DNA of 64,000 bases from Phallus indusiatus (taxonomy: Eukaryota; Basidiomycota; Agaricomycetes; Phallales; Phallaceae), in assembly GCA_027605045.1 (NCBI GenBank), contig JAQFWX010000046.1, positions 186,001 to 250,000 on the forward strand, in the 5' to 3' direction. A program made the position numbers and the translations under genes. The notes under the pieces are model-generated. The model was not told where the DNA came from, did not search any database, and saw only the letters and a program-made list of their open reading frames with translations. Below are positions 1-11,334 of the stretch, in pieces (the stretch's first letter is position 1; every line of letters starts with the position of its first letter).

Positions 1-1227
1 ATTCGCGCGTGCGGTCGCGTGGCTTCCTGGCGTACGGTGTATTGCTGCAGCAGCAGGGCAAGTACCGTATAATATACTTTCAACGCTGTATATTTTGCTT
101 ACATACAGGGAACAGTTCGCTACTAGGAGGATCGCTTTCACCCCCTTATGAAACGTTCCCGAACATGTTCGGCGAAATTGGTCTATGGATCTCGCATCCT
201 TTCCTTCTACCCAATGCTGTCGTTGTTGGAATTACAGCCATTGTATTCATCGTAATTTATAATTATTTCGAAGAAGTAAGTTCTAGGAAAATTGAGTCAT
301 TCCCACCGCACGATGCAATGATTATGTTCTATAGACTCTTCCGATCTCAGAAAAATTCGATTTTTCTTTGGAAGCATATGGTTTACAGGAAAGTGAATCT
401 TTTTCGGCAAAAACTTCTTTCGAGCATCAAGGAGCACCTCCATCTATCCTATCACTCCTTGATCGACGACTAATCCTCCTCCTCTCAACGGGCATGATTA
501 ACACCTTTCTTGATGCTTCATTCGGAGCAATTTTTCCAGTGATACTGTCAACACCAGTCGAAACTGGCGGTTTCGGACTCTCATTGTCTCAAATCGGGAT
601 GGTTATTGCTCTGGGAGGAATTATATCAGGCTCTTTGATGATCTTTGCTTTCCCCTTTCTGCGCTCTCGATTAGGGAACAAAAATCTGTTACAGTTAGGA
701 TTTTGTGGGTATATCGGTGTATTTTCTGTTTTTGCGTGCACGAGGGTTTTAAACCGTACCGCCGGACCTAGAGGTGGTGTACCTCCATGGGTATCATTAC
801 CCTTGGTGTTCGTGTTTTCCATTTTGGCGTCAATGATTTCCAGTAAGTACATAGTTCATTAACATCCGTGCCTTTTTATTCCGGACAAAAAATAATCTAC
901 AGATTGTCTAACGCTACTCTTGGCGAATGGAACTCGTGCCGATGCCCTCGGTGCTGTCAATGGACTTTCACAGACAATGTCATTTGTAGCCCAAGCTCTG
1001 GGTCCTATAAGCGGAGGAACTCTATTATCTCTTTCCTTTGAGAAAAAATACCTTGGTCAGTGTCTTATATCTGATATGAACCGACATCCTAAATGACACT
1101 CACTGTCTTGGTAGGTGGTAACCTTGTATACTATATTTTGTCTGTAATAGCTTTGTTTGGGTTTTTCATCGGAAGATTTATTCCATCGGTACCAACTCAA
1201 ATGACAAAAGAAGAAAGTTCTATATGA
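1..1227 (+). CDS. MFS transporter, C-terminal part (5' end outside window)
   Basis: A membrane transporter of the major facilitator superfamily, acting in a cell or vacuolar membrane; substrate unknown. Readable exons are about 109-275, 389-842, 903-1055 and 1115-1227, joined by GT..AG introns, ending at TGA 1225. The protein shows a GGSLSPPYETFP segment typical of fungal MFS proteins near the middle loop, several hydrophobic helices, and a late helix reading LLANGTRADALGAVNGLSQT, followed by GPISGGTL. It ends with IGRFIPSVPTQMTKEESSI. The first 60 bases are hard to place in frame: a 47-bp intron at 62-108 fits splice signals, but the sequence before it does not resemble the usual family helix. 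The 5' exons may therefore be wrong or damaged. It is less similar to the two other MFS genes here than they are to each other. Confidence 0.75.
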
Positions 1228-1340
1228 ACATCACGCATTACTGAAATATTTATACGTATTACAATAGAATATTTATATCGTTTCATTAATGTAATGATAG
1301 GCATACGGATCTCAGGTTTATATTGTATTTACGCAAACTA

Positions 1341-3381
1341 TCACTCGTCCTTAAGCCGGCTTCCATACCGGATAATAACTTGAAGTAAACTAAAAAGTCC
1401 ATTTGTCAAAAGCTCCGGTTGAACGTAACGACTGGGAAGGTACTCACAGCGACCCAATCCAGCCAATGACCGCTACTCCAGAGAACGCCCACCCTACACC
1501 GAAGATGTCGATAGATGGTAGTATGGTTGCAGACACAATGCTTGCGAACAAATTCTCAAAAGCGCTGTTAAAATTACATTAGATTTCAGGCTTTCTCATG
1601 AAAAAAAAAAGTTTCGAAATGGGCTTTACAAGTTAATTGCCTTAGTCTCGGCACTTCGTTCTCTTTGTATGTCTAACATATACGCATACGCGGGTGTTTG
1701 AACTACACCGATCTGTAAAAGACCTCAAGAGTAAGTTGTTATGGAAGTACACCAGCGTAGATAACTTACTCCGAAGCCGTTGATAAAGAGTAAAGCGAGA
1801 TTTATGACAAATCCCAGAGTTCCTTTAACATACTCCAAAGCCAAACCTGAGAGAAGAATGGAGGGGGATACTAATAAAAGTGAACCGAGGAACGCTTCGT
1901 GAAGTCGGTCTTCAGGTATCCATGCGCCGCCGTGACGTCGAGCCGACTTTAAGAGTGCTCTGTCCGATAGATATCCACCAATCATCGAGCCAACTTTTGA
2001 GATTGTTAAGCATGTAAACTGGGATATTCTCGGAAGGGAATTGAGTGGTGGTGCTTACCAACGACGCCGAAATCGCCAGGGAAAAAACAAAGACCGATGG
2101 CTATGGGAGATTCTATATTATATCTATCATTCTAATCAAAATGTCAGACACTACTGATAGGCTGCGGTGTGTCATACGCATACGCACGTAGGTAACAGCC
2201 ATAGAGTCCCACAATGCTGCTAGAGGCTTAACCCAAATTCGTGTGATTATCGAGATACTGCCCACCTATTCCCGTAATATACGCCAAAGTAGTAGACAAC
2301 GCCTGAATCTCAACTTTAGGAGCGAATTTTAAAAAAACGACTAAATTAGAATCAATTACCCAGATACCAACAATCGGCAGATGCAATAAGCACAAAGATT
2401 TGAATGGGTTCAGCCAAACAAATTTGGGAATCTTGGTAGGGTTATTGGACAAAAGGTCTCCTGACACGTTTTCGATTCCTCTTGAACCCGGATGGCTTGT
2501 CTCGGGAAGAATAATTATGGAGAGAAGTAAACTCAGGCAAGACATGAACATCAAAACGACATGCATTATCCGCCATGAGAAGTACGAAGTTACGATTCCG
2601 CTGAGGAAAGGTGCAAGAACCGGGATGGGATTCTGATAAACGCGTCACGGTTAAAGGTACGTCAAATGAGTTATAAAAGCACAAACTCCACACAGAATTC
2701 CAACAGCTGTTCCTCGGTGCTCTGATCTGTAGATATCGGAGATGATAGCTATACTCGTGCTCGATATACTAGAAACGCCGATAGCTTGTAGGACGCGCGA
2801 AAAGAACAATTCTGGCATTGTTCGTGAAAATGCGGCTCCTAGACATCCCAAGCAAACAAAAGGTAAAGATGTGATAAAAACGAATCGGCGACCGTCTAGC
2901 ACATTCGTAAAATTAGAATTTAGTAAGTGATTGGCAGGTTGTTTAGCTACCTACAGAAAGTTGCGTAAACTCCCCACAATAGACTCCCTACTGCTTTAAT
3001 CAGAATGAAAGAACCGAGAACGTAGCTATGAGAGTACGGGTCAAAGTGTTTCTGAAGATAAGAATTAACAGTAAATAATACTTTAGAGAGGTGGCGCTGA
3101 GCTTCAAATCTCTCGCGATGTCAAGGAATCCAGATGCAAAGGCTCCCGATACGAAAGCTTTTATCATCCAAGTTGAATTAGTAATGTTCAAGTCCGGTGA
3201 TATGTAAATCAGCAAAATACACACGAGAAAGCACAGATGTCCACAATATAAGAGCGAATATCAGCCGTTTCTTTGATTCTGAAAACCGATCATATACATC
3301 TGTAGCTTCATGGATTTGAGCCTCAACACTACTCCCGGGCCGCGTCGTCTCAACTATGAGCGGTTCGTTCTCTGGAGACAT
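1341..3381 (-). CDS. MFS transporter, DHA1-like (drug/H+ antiporter type)
   Basis: A 12-helix-type proton-coupled transporter of unknown substrate. The start is the ATG at 3381 (MSPENEPLIVETTRP); upstream in-frame codons lack an ATG. Exons can be followed by homology to the related gene at 52046-54234. The chain runs from an N-terminal acidic tail, FVSGAFASGFLDIARDLKL (helix 1-2), and SYVLGSFILIKAVGSLLWG, through AIISDIYRSEHRGTAVGI (family motif between helices 4 and 5) and ILPETSHPGSRG (central loop). It continues with IESPIAIGLCFFPGDFG and MIGGYLSDRALLKSARR, and ends with LLQVIIRYGSRLKDE before TGA 1341-1343. All introns are short with good GT..AG ends, and I saw no clear break. DHA1 assignment rests on the D-x-x-x-x-x-x-R-G-T-A motif and general layout. 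Expected length is about 480 aa. Confidence 0.75.
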
Positions 3382-3839
3382 CAAGGTGGGATAGGAAAAG
3401 GAGCAATCATCGTGTTTGGTATGGGTTGCCTTTGCCAATAGCGTGTCAAAAACCCCTATTGGTAGGAAGTGGCAACGACGGGTTGCGATTGGATGATAGC
3501 TGGAATATTAAAGCTGGACGGCGGTGAAATTACGGTTCACGCAGTTTTTATTGTCGACAACGTGGTGATTCTCCTGTTTTTAATTATTTTGATATTCAGC
3601 TTGAAACCGCTTGAACCCTCGCAGTGGTCACGACAGAACTTCCGCTTCCTCTGCAATACAAACCCTTAATACGAATCCAGGTTTCCGTTTAGTTACCGGG
3701 CGGAAAATGATCGCCGAAGATAAACAGATCAGAGTCTATTTTTTTGTGACCCGCGTTGGACCCGCGCCAATTGGGAATCGGCGCTTGAAAATTTGTTACT
3801 TTCGCTTTTCCTGTTCTAAAAACCTAAAAACGCTCATAT
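3382..3839. other. Intergenic, MFS to F-box scrap
   Basis: About 460 bp between the divergent MFS start and the F-box-like segment upstream of family X copy A. It presumably holds the MFS promoter. The reading frame of the F-box scrap is open back to about 3611, but nothing recognisable is encoded before about 3836. Confidence 0.4.
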
Positions 3840-4036
3840 TTCGCGATTTACCTATAGAACTAATAGAACATGTTTTTTTATATCTAGAAACACCACCAGA
3901 TGTATTACATGCTGCTTCGATATGCAAGTTATTCCAGAACATAATCATTCCCACATACCGTTCGGCGTTTGCATTTCACCAAACGTTATTTAACCTCCGC
4001 AAACAATGTCAAAACAAAACGCTTTCTTCCTCCATC
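3836..4036 (+). pseudogene. F-box remnant in frame upstream of family X copy A
   Basis: The translation contains FRDLPIELIEHVFLYLETPP and DVLHAASICKLFQNIIIPTY, which match the F-box starts of the genes at 14695 and 39836 (LPIESIEHVFLFLESP and LFPSELLENVLNFLSDP). An F-box binds Skp1 in SCF ubiquitin ligases. Only the about 50-residue F-box survives; the repeat domain that follows in the relatives is absent. The frame stays open through the region that is 5' UTR in the other family X copies and into the MPQLT start of copy A. It could be a decayed F-box gene next to copy A or the N-terminus of a chimeric protein. The 5' UTR-like stretch (TTATTTAACCTCCGC) is shared with copy C, which favours chance read-through. 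Confidence 0.55.
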
Positions 4037-4950
4037 ATGCCACAACTTACAAGCGTGGAGAAAGATCAAGTTGAGATATTTTCACAGCGTTATGCTGACT
4101 TTATATTTGCATTGACGGAGGGCGATGACATGTTGAGGTTGAGAAAGGTTCCTCGAGAGGAGCTGTTGAGGCTCTATAAGGAGATAGAAAAAAATCCAAT
4201 TGAACCATCCGAGCTGGATAGTCTCGATACATTTATTGAAGGCCTGGAGGTTCAGATCAAAGAATGTCGGGAAAGAAATACACCCAGAGAGTAAGTTTGG
4301 TCTTCAACGTTTGGAGTTAACTTTAACTTATGTGTATGATTTATAAAGTATAATGCAAATGATGAATTTAGCTAATGCTGCCGCCGGGCTTATGCTTGAT
4401 TATATGCAGGAGGACTATCCGCGGTTGGCTGAAGCTGTCACTATGAGGATGACAGAGATACAGTGCGCACCGTTCTTTGGGTTTCGATGACAATGACTGA
4501 TGACTTCGCCGTTTTATATCCAGTCACACAGCCAACACGAAAAGATTGGACAGACTGGGCCTACTTCTACCTGACGGACGTCTAATAATAGGGAATCACG
4601 TTTCCGCCAAACCTGTTGGTTTTTTCCAACCTCAAAGGGATAATCCCAATTACTTTAATCCTCCAGACGGCCTTCGAGACTCTACCAAGTGGCGCAGAAT
4701 TACTTTCAAAGAGTTCAAGAAGGCGACTGATGAACATTTATTCGGTCACATTTTTTTTGTAGCCGACCCTCCCCAAGGACAAAATCGCCAGGATTATACA
4801 GCGTTCGAGTTGGCGAGCTTTAAACATAGCCCTCAGGGAATCGTATATGAGGTGCGCTGGGAGGGGACAGCTCACACGGAGCAAATGGCGTTGGATGAGT
4901 TGGAAGACAGGTCCACGCCGTATTTATGGGTCGTACCGAAGCCTCGATAA
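4037..4950 (+). CDS. Family X copy A (uncharacterised, three exons)
   Basis: Not a family I recognise. Exons 4037-4290, 4349-4462 and 4524-4950 give 264 aa, with both introns in phase 2 as in the other copies. Exon 1 encodes a charged helical segment (MPQLTSVEKDQVEIFSQRYA; ALTEGDD; LYKEIEK; ending NTPRE). Exon 2 encodes MMNLANAAAGLMLD and DYPRLAEAVTMRMTEI. Exon 3 starts RLDRLGLLLPDGR and carries FFQPQRDNPNYFNPPD, KWRRITFKEFK, FFVADPP, DYTAFE, YEVRWEGT and a short tail ending PKPR. No signal peptide or membrane helix is seen. The exon 3 layout suggests a compact beta-rich domain, but that is inference. Splice sites, frame and relatedness to C and D all support an intact gene. Confidence 0.75.
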
Positions 4951-5363
4951 ACATAATGCCACAATCAATGTACAAGCCCCAGATGCTTTATAGTTTCAGG
5001 CGCAATTCTTAATACATGTTACTTACATGTTATCTGTACCGATTTGTTAACAATTTTTCACTATCACTATAACAAGAGAAATATATCTGCCTTTTTGACT
5101 GATTCCTTTTCGGAGTTAAATGAGGGGCCTACAAGTAAACCGCGAATCATCCTGTCATGGTCAATCTTCAGCTTTTGTTGGATCCAATACTTTTTCGACT
5201 GCCGATGGGCCCTGCACGCCACGCGACAAACAATAGAACATGTGGAACTACATATTGAGGAAAAAAAACCGTGACCAGGCCAAATACCGTTCGCCGAATC
5301 GATGTTTGCTTTGATTTTACGTAAACACCTTTTTTCTATATCATTTGACCGTTCTTCAAACTC

Positions 5364-6122
5364 ATGCCATTTCCAAGGACGAGAAAGACATGGTCCAAGA
5401 GCTCCAGCAGTTTCACGCTGGTTTTTTATCGTATCTATGGTGGAAGCCAGATATCGACTCATTGAAGGCGACCATAACCAAATACCCCTTCCGGATTTGG
5501 ATACGACAATTCACGTGTTGACAGAAGACGTCCGACGATTTTCTACACCAAGAAATTCAGAAATTACAGAAATAGCCTCGAGCTCCTTTGAAGAGCTCGA
5601 GTAGGTATGTTGATGTCGATGATCGATGAATAGCCATGTTCACGTTAGATTCAACTATTCGCGCTTAGCCAAGGCCGTCAGAATCAGGACAACGGACCTC
5701 CAGTAATGTGTAGTTTTCGCTTTCGCGACTTTTTTTTGTAGCTCTGTATACTTTAAAACAAGAATAAAGGAAGACGATAGTATTTTACCGGATGGACGGT
5801 TCAGAGTAGAAGATCACATCACCGCCGACCCTATTTCTGACTACTATAGAGTTGGCCAAATGGCGAAATTTTCAACCATTCCCAGCCTTCTGAGGCTGCT
5901 CGATTATCTCGTCAACCAATTTCTCTTCACGAATTTGAGAGATTAAATAGGGAAAACCTATTCAACAGCGTTCTACTTATCAAAAATCTCAATAATACCA
6001 AGGATCTTACTGCATTCGATGTAACAGGGTGTAAAGATTCACGCGATGGGAAAGAATTATGTCCCGTGCGATAAATGTTGCGGTCGGAAAGCTGAAGCAG
6101 CTTGCTGAGCGTGGATTGTGAA
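5364..6122 (+). pseudogene. Family X copy B, decayed
   Basis: A degenerate copy closest to copy F. Recognisable pieces are VEARYRLIEGDHNQIPLPDL with VLTEDVRRFSTPRNSE (exon 1), YSRLAKAVRIRTTDLQ (exon 2) and LPDGRFRVEDHITADPIS, HEFERLN, ENLFNSVLLIKNLNNTKDLT and AFDVTGCKDSRDGKE (exon 3). These lie in different frames because of several small deletions, and the middle of exon 1 is missing. Order and spacing match the intact copies. No functional product is expected. Confidence 0.7.
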
Positions 6123-6473
6123 TGTCACCAAGTTGGAAGTGTATTTAAGATTTGAGTTATTTGAAACGCAGATCTTACTAGTAGTTGTTATTGCTACTAG
6201 AGTCTAGTAGGCTGGCGCCATAAGAATTCCACGTCCTTGAATTGAAATGTACGTTCAACTTTTTATAATACAGAGACATCGAATGTGTTGAATGGCATCC
6301 GGATTCGAGGGCCCTGACTCCGAAACAAATTTCCACGAGTCAACATTTGGGGCTGGAAGTTTACACGTACGCGCCCAGCCAGGCCTCGTGCATTGTCCCC
6401 GATGTAGCCGCGAGCTACCGCGAGTTCTCATTTAATCTCCGCCTGCACTTTTGCAGTCATCATCGATTCATCC

Positions 6474-7404
6474 ATGCCACGACTTTCGAGAGTAGAAAAA
6501 GAGCAAGTCGAAGATTTTGCACGCCGTCAGGCCGCCTTCCTCTTAGCAATGACAGAAGGCGATGACAAGCTGAGAGATCGGATGTCTCAAAAGGACGTGC
6601 TTAAACTTCATAAGGAGATCATCATGGAAGGCCCTTGCATTGAAAGTCCTGAGGAGTTGAGTCATCTTGGAGAATTCATTGAGAGCCTGGAGAAAAAAGT
6701 CGAGGAGCATCGTGAGAAAGACACACCTAGAGAGTGAGTTTGTTATTTATTCAACGGAAGTGGACTGAACTTACATGATCCATGAAGCTTGATGGAAATG
6801 ATAAAAGTAGCTAATGCCGGGGTCGTAGTGATGAATAACCATATGAAGTATAACCATCCGCGATTAGTCAAAGCTGTCAATGAAAGAATGACAGAAATAC
6901 AGTAAGTAAACAACCCTTTTATATCTGCAACGGCCGGTAATATCTGAGTAATTATATCTGATATTCAGTCATACAGCCTATGCTCAAAGATTGGATAGAA
7001 TGGGCCTTCTTTTACCTGACGGACGCGTTAAAATGGGGGACCAGGTCTCAGCAGAACCTATTGGTTATTTCCGGCCTCAAAGGGAATATCCCAATTATTT
7101 TAATCCTCCCGATGATTTTCGAGACCCTGCGAAGTGGCGTAGAATCACATTCGACGAATTCAAGAACGCGGATAATAGTTATCTATTCAACAATATTTTT
7201 TTCGTTGAAGACTCTTCTTCGAACGGACAGGACTACACCGCGTTCGAACTAGTAAGCTATAAATATACCGCGAGCGGAACTGTCTATGAGATACGCTGGG
7301 AAGAAACATCTTATACGACGGAAACGATATCCGATGAATTAGAAGAGTTAGCCGAAGCGGGCTTGTGGACTTCCCCGAAACCTCCAGGGCCCGCGCGCGT
7401 ATAA
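6474..7404 (+). CDS. Family X copy C (uncharacterised)
   Basis: Exons 6474-6733, 6788-6901 and 6969-7404 give 269 aa. Exon 1 starts MPRLSRVEKEQVEDFARRQA and contains LAMTEGDDKLRD; exon 2 contains NAGVVVMNNHMKYNHPRL; exon 3 contains RLDRMGLLLPDGRVKMGDQV, YFRPQREYPNYFNPPD, KWRRITFDEFKN, FFVEDSS, DYTAFELVSYKYT and YEIRWEETS, ending with a proline-rich PKPPGPARV. Introns are 54 and 67 bp, both phase 2. Gene order in the array is A, B, C, D, E, F, all on the plus strand, which indicates tandem duplication. Function unknown; probably a soluble intracellular protein because no targeting signal is visible. Confidence 0.8.
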
Positions 7405-7682
7405 TATGTAACAATCAATACCGTGTGGTTTTCACAATTCTTTTTGCTATCTGTGTCCTGTGTCATTCTGAAAACGATTTTTTTCTAAATCAAAATATAC
7501 TTGTGTCAGTATCTTTGAAATCCTTAAAATTTACTTTGACTGAGGCAGCCGTACCGAGCCGTCACAATATTTTGCTTCCGTGCGTCCGACGTCGACGCGT
7601 ACACGCGTTTTGTCCTGTTTCTTCCTGGTTACTTTCCTTGTCTTCGTTACAAATAAACTTCGTCCATCGTACTGAATAACGC

Positions 7683-7690
7683 TATATAAA
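7683..7690 (+). promoter_or_regulatory. Candidate TATA box of family X copy D
   Basis: TATATAAA lies 120 bp upstream of the copy D start codon, a usual distance for a fungal core promoter with a short 5' UTR. Sequence match only. Confidence 0.35.
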
Positions 7691-7809
7691 GTCCATTTTT
7701 TTTGATCATCGCATATCCTTTCGTCGGTGTGGTCGTGTTTTTCGCCTTTACTTTATTTGATCTCCGAAAGAAGTAGCAAAACAAACGTGTCCGAGTTTAT
7801 CCTACCTTC

Positions 7810-8720
7810 ATGCCACGGCTTTCAAGGGAGGAAAAGGAACTAGTCGAGAGATTCGCGAAGCGTCATGCTGCTCTCATCTATGCCATGACTGAAGGTAGTG
7901 ACAGGTTGACAGGAATGAGCCCAGAAGCCTTTTCAGAACTCTATAAGAAGGTTATGGCAGATGACGACGGTCAAATGATACTCCCCGACTTAGCCGACCT
8001 TGAAGAATTCACAGTGCGTATGGAGAACAAGGTTGATGAATTCAGGCAGGGAAATACACATGAACAGTACGTTTTCTTTCTGTGCAAACGATAGAAAAAA
8101 ATGAACCAAACGTTGGTGCGATGAGGATGATGAAAGCAGCTAATTCTGGTGCTATGATGATGAATAATCATATGAGGTACAACTATCCCCGATTAGCTTC
8201 AGCTGCACGTGTTAGAATGACAGAAATACAGTACGTGTACCATCCTGACCTCCCACAACTGATATATATATATATATATATAAATACTATATTCAGTCAT
8301 ACTGCCTATAGACGAAGATGGGAATCAATGGGCATTCTGCTACCCGATGGCCGCGTCAAAATCGGCGACAATGTCTCTCTTAATCCTATTGGAAATTTCC
8401 AGCCCTATGGCAAAGATCCCACCCTTTTCGATTCTCCTGATGCCAACAGAAACCGCTCGAAGTGGAAGCAAATTTCATTCAATACATTTGAGGCGGCAAA
8501 CGATGAAGATCTGTTTAATAACATTTTTTACGTTGCAGATTCTCCAGATGACTCAAGCTTTTCCGCTTTCGAAGTATTGAGCTTCAAGCGTACTGCTAAT
8601 GGGAATAAATATGATATACGGTGGGAGGGAACATCTCACGAAATAGAAATGATACCAGCCGAGCTAAAAGAACGAGCTGAGCTGGGTTTGTGGATGACAC
8701 CGAAACCAAAATCAGCATAA
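7810..8720 (+). CDS. Family X copy D (uncharacterised)
   Basis: Exons 7810-8066, 8126-8230 and 8297-8720 give 261 aa. The first intron (59 bp) ends at the weak acceptor GATGAG, because an earlier TAG would leave only 27 bp; the other copies have introns of 54-58 bp at the same place. Exon 1: MPRLSREEKELVERFAKRHA and YAMTEGSDRL. Exon 2: NSGAMMMNNHMRYNYPRL. Exon 3: WESMGILLPDGRVKIGDNV, FQPYGKDPTLFDSPDANR, FYVADSPDD, SFSAFEVLSFKRTANG, YDIRWEGTSHEIEM and GLWMTPKPKSA. Intron 2 contains a TA dinucleotide run. The sequence has diverged evenly from C with no break in frame, consistent with selection on the protein. Confidence 0.78.
8262..8282. repeat. TA dinucleotide microsatellite in copy D intron 2
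   Basis: An uninterrupted run of about ten TA units inside the second intron of family X copy D; not seen in the corresponding introns of A, C or F. Confidence 0.85.
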
Positions 8721-8934
8721 AATATGCCAACGTTTGATCTTCTCAAGTGCAATTTTACATGCTATTTGTTTATCTGCTTCTAATGACAGCAATTCACTGC
8801 TCTCGTGTCCATAATAAAACGCATCTTTTGGAATGTGGCGCAAAAGTTTAAATCTCCGAACATGTGCACAAACAAAAAAATTAAGCGAAATTCGGCGTTC
8901 TTTCTGTCACCGCGTCGTGCACACTGTTCAAGTT

Positions 8935-9874
8935 ATGCCACAGTTTTCGAATGCAGAAAAAGAACAAATCGAGATACTTGCGCAGCGCTATGCCGATTTT
9001 AGGATGCACTGGCAGAAGGCGATGACAAGTTAAAAGGTGTTCCTCGAGAGGAATTGACGAGGCTCTATAAGGAGATAGAAAAGGATCCAATTATAGTACC
9101 CCCGGGGCTGGATGGTCTCGAAAGATTCATTCAAGGCCTCGAGGTCAAGTTGAAAGAATATCGGGGAAACAATACACCCAGAGAGTAAGCTTTGATTCTC
9201 AAAGTTGGACTTCACTTATGTGTACCATTTATAAGATTAATGGAAATGATGAAAATAGCCAATTCCGCCGCTGGGCTTATGGTTCCTCATTTGAAATATA
9301 ACTATCCGCGATTGGCCAAAGCTGCAACTATAAGGATGACAGAGATACAGTACGCGTCGTCCTTTTGTTTCTACGACTGTAACTGATAACTAACTTCAAC
9401 CATTTTATATTTTATATCTAGCCACACAGCCATGGCCAAAAGATTGGACAGAATGGGCCTTTGGACAGAATGGGCCTGCTTTTACCTGATGGACGCGTTA
9501 AGATAGGGAATCACGTCTCAGCAGAACCTATTGGTTTTTTCCAACCTCAAAGGGATAATCCCAATTACTTTAATCCTCCAGACGCCCTTCGAGACCCCAC
9601 GAAATGGCGAGAAATCACCTTCGATCAATTCAAAAAGTTGGATGACGAGTATCTATTCAGCAGGATCTTTTTTGTTGCAGATCCTCCTCATGACCAAAAC
9701 GATCAAGACTATACTGCGTTCGAAGTAGTGAGCTTTAAACGTACTGTGAATGGAACTGTTTATGAATTGCGCTGGGAACGGACTGCACACATTGAGCAAA
9801 TGGCATCAGAAGATTTGGAAGAAAGGTCTGCACGGGGTTTGTGGACTAGTACCGTGACGCCGAAGCCTCAATGA
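8935..9874 (+). pseudogene. Family X copy E, two frameshifts
   Basis: Exons would be 8935-9185, 9237-9349 and 9422-9874. Exon 1 starts MPQFSNAEKEQIEILAQRYA, then loses one base near 9003, so the expected A-L-A-E-G-D-D-K segment continues in another frame. Exon 3 begins normally, but the 17-bp string TTGGACAGAATGGGCCT is present twice in tandem near 9445-9478, shifting the frame again. The rest of exon 3 (FFQPQRDNPNYFNPPD, KWREITFDQFK, DYTAFEVVSFKRT, YELRWERT) is well preserved, so inactivation looks recent. Translation from the second ATG of exon 3 could still give a 137-residue C-terminal fragment. Confidence 0.75.
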
Positions 9875-10128
9875 ACACAATCCCGCAATAAAAACTCCCA
9901 CAATTTCGAGTGCTATTTTACATGGTGTAATGTATTTTTTCTTTGGAAACAGTATATGTAGTATAAGACTGAAGATATCTCTGACCGTCAATGGTCGTCG
10001 TGGGCACTTTTGAGACTTTGAAAATGGACCAAGGACTTGTCAACACACGTAGTTAATTTCGTTCTTTCGTATTTTAAACCCCGAATAAGGGTCACGGAAG
10101 ACCAGACGCGTTTGTCTATCTTACACTC

Positions 10129-11149
10129 ATGTCGCTTTCCAAAACCGACAGAGAGACAGTCGAGGAACTTGCAAAACGTCTTTCCGATCTTGTCAACGCT
10201 ATGACGGAAGCTAGGTATCGATTGAGTAACGTTCCACAAGATCAACTAGCCAAGCTTCACGGGGAGATCATTGAGGGTGAACAAAACGAAATCCATACGC
10301 CTGAAGAAAATAATCTCGATATAACGATTCGAGCGTTGGAAGAAGATGTCAAACGACTTTCGCGGAGGAACACAAGGAACGAGTAAGCTCCATTTTTATT
10401 TTTTCGTGAACAGTTTTCAGTGAAAGATGATACCAATAGCGCGATGGAGATGCTGAAAGTGGTTAACGCTGGTGCCGTATTGATGAACAGTCATGTTAAA
10501 CTCAACTACCCGCGATTGGCCAAAGCGGTGAGAAACAGGACGAGAGATCTTCAGTTCGTGCGGTTTTCTTTTTGCGGTTTTCACCATTGAAAGTTAGCAT
10601 TTTGTTTTATGTAGTTCAGCATACTTCAGAAAGAGGCTAGAGGAAGATGGCAGGATTTTGCCAGATGGACGTGTTAGGATAGGAAACCATATTTCAGTCA
10701 ATCCTATTCCTGACTGCAGGGCTGGTAGTAAAAACCCCGAATATTTTCAGCCTTCTGAGGCTACTCGATCCTCGCGTCGACCAATTACGTTTGATGAATT
10801 TGAATGCCTTAATGGCAAGGCATCAGTAATCTGGGTTTCATCTCTGGAGCACGTTCCCCGATCTGGAAGTCTCTGAAGCGCTCTGGAGACGTCCAGATGG
10901 GGGGACGTGCTCCAGAGCTTAAACCCAGATCACTGATGGGACCTGTTCGATACCGCTTTCTTTATCCAGGATCTCGATAATGCGCAAAACCTTACTGCTT
11001 TCCAGTTAACGGGTCGTAAAGATACGCGAAATGGATTAATTTACGAAGTGCGTTGGGAAGGAACGTCTCGCGCAATGGATGTACCACGGGAAGAACTGAA
11101 AGAGCTCGCTGAACAAGGCTTGTGGTTCACGCGCACACCTCAGGCTTGA
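10129..11149 (+). pseudogene. Family X copy F, split by a foldback element
   Basis: Exons 10129-10382, 10440-10553 and 10615-11149, with the usual phase-2 introns. Exon 1: MSLSKTDRETVEELAKRLSD and LEEDVKRLSRRNTRNE. Exon 2: NAGAVLMNSHVKLNYPRL. Exon 3: LPDGRVRIGNHISVNPIP and RRPITFDEFECLNGK, then a 118-bp insertion at 10821-10938 that brings a stop at 10874. After it the frame resumes at DLFDTAFFIQDLDNAQNLT, YEVRWEGTSRAMDVPREEL and GLWFTRTPQA. Apart from the insertion I saw no lesion, so disruption is probably recent. This copy and B form the more divergent branch of the family. Confidence 0.75.
10821..10938. mobile_element. Foldback MITE inserted in family X copy F
   Basis: A 118-bp near-perfect palindrome: it begins CATCAGTAATCTGGGTTT and the reverse complement of its end begins CATCAGTGATCTGGGTTT. 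Arms of about 59 bp include CTCTGGAGCACGT. Removing it together with one of the flanking GG pairs restores the family X frame (N-G-K then D-L-F-D). Related ends (ATCAGTGAT..GGTTT) occur at 32819-32928 and 38337-38448. It is too short to encode a transposase; class uncertain because the apparent target duplication is only GG. Confidence 0.75.
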
Positions 11150-11334
11150 ACAATGTAAATGACAAATGTCACAAGTATTTTGACGCTCCTTTTCAATGTT
11201 TTCTTATATGACAAAACATATCACCATTACTCCTTTGTATCACAGAAATTATATTGCTTTCGTTGATTGATATGCGTCCGTGGCTGATTCAGTGTCGGGG
11301 TGACGCGCTCACGAGACTACTGACGAACGCCAGC

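Noticed and set aside
8067..8093. Possible 27-bp first intron in family X copy D
   Set aside because: Too short for splicing and would change the conserved junction; the acceptor at 8125 gives 59 bp as in sister copies.
8995..9012. Copy E frameshift explained as an intron
   Set aside because: No GT..AG pair of usable size is present, and the other copies are uninterrupted here.
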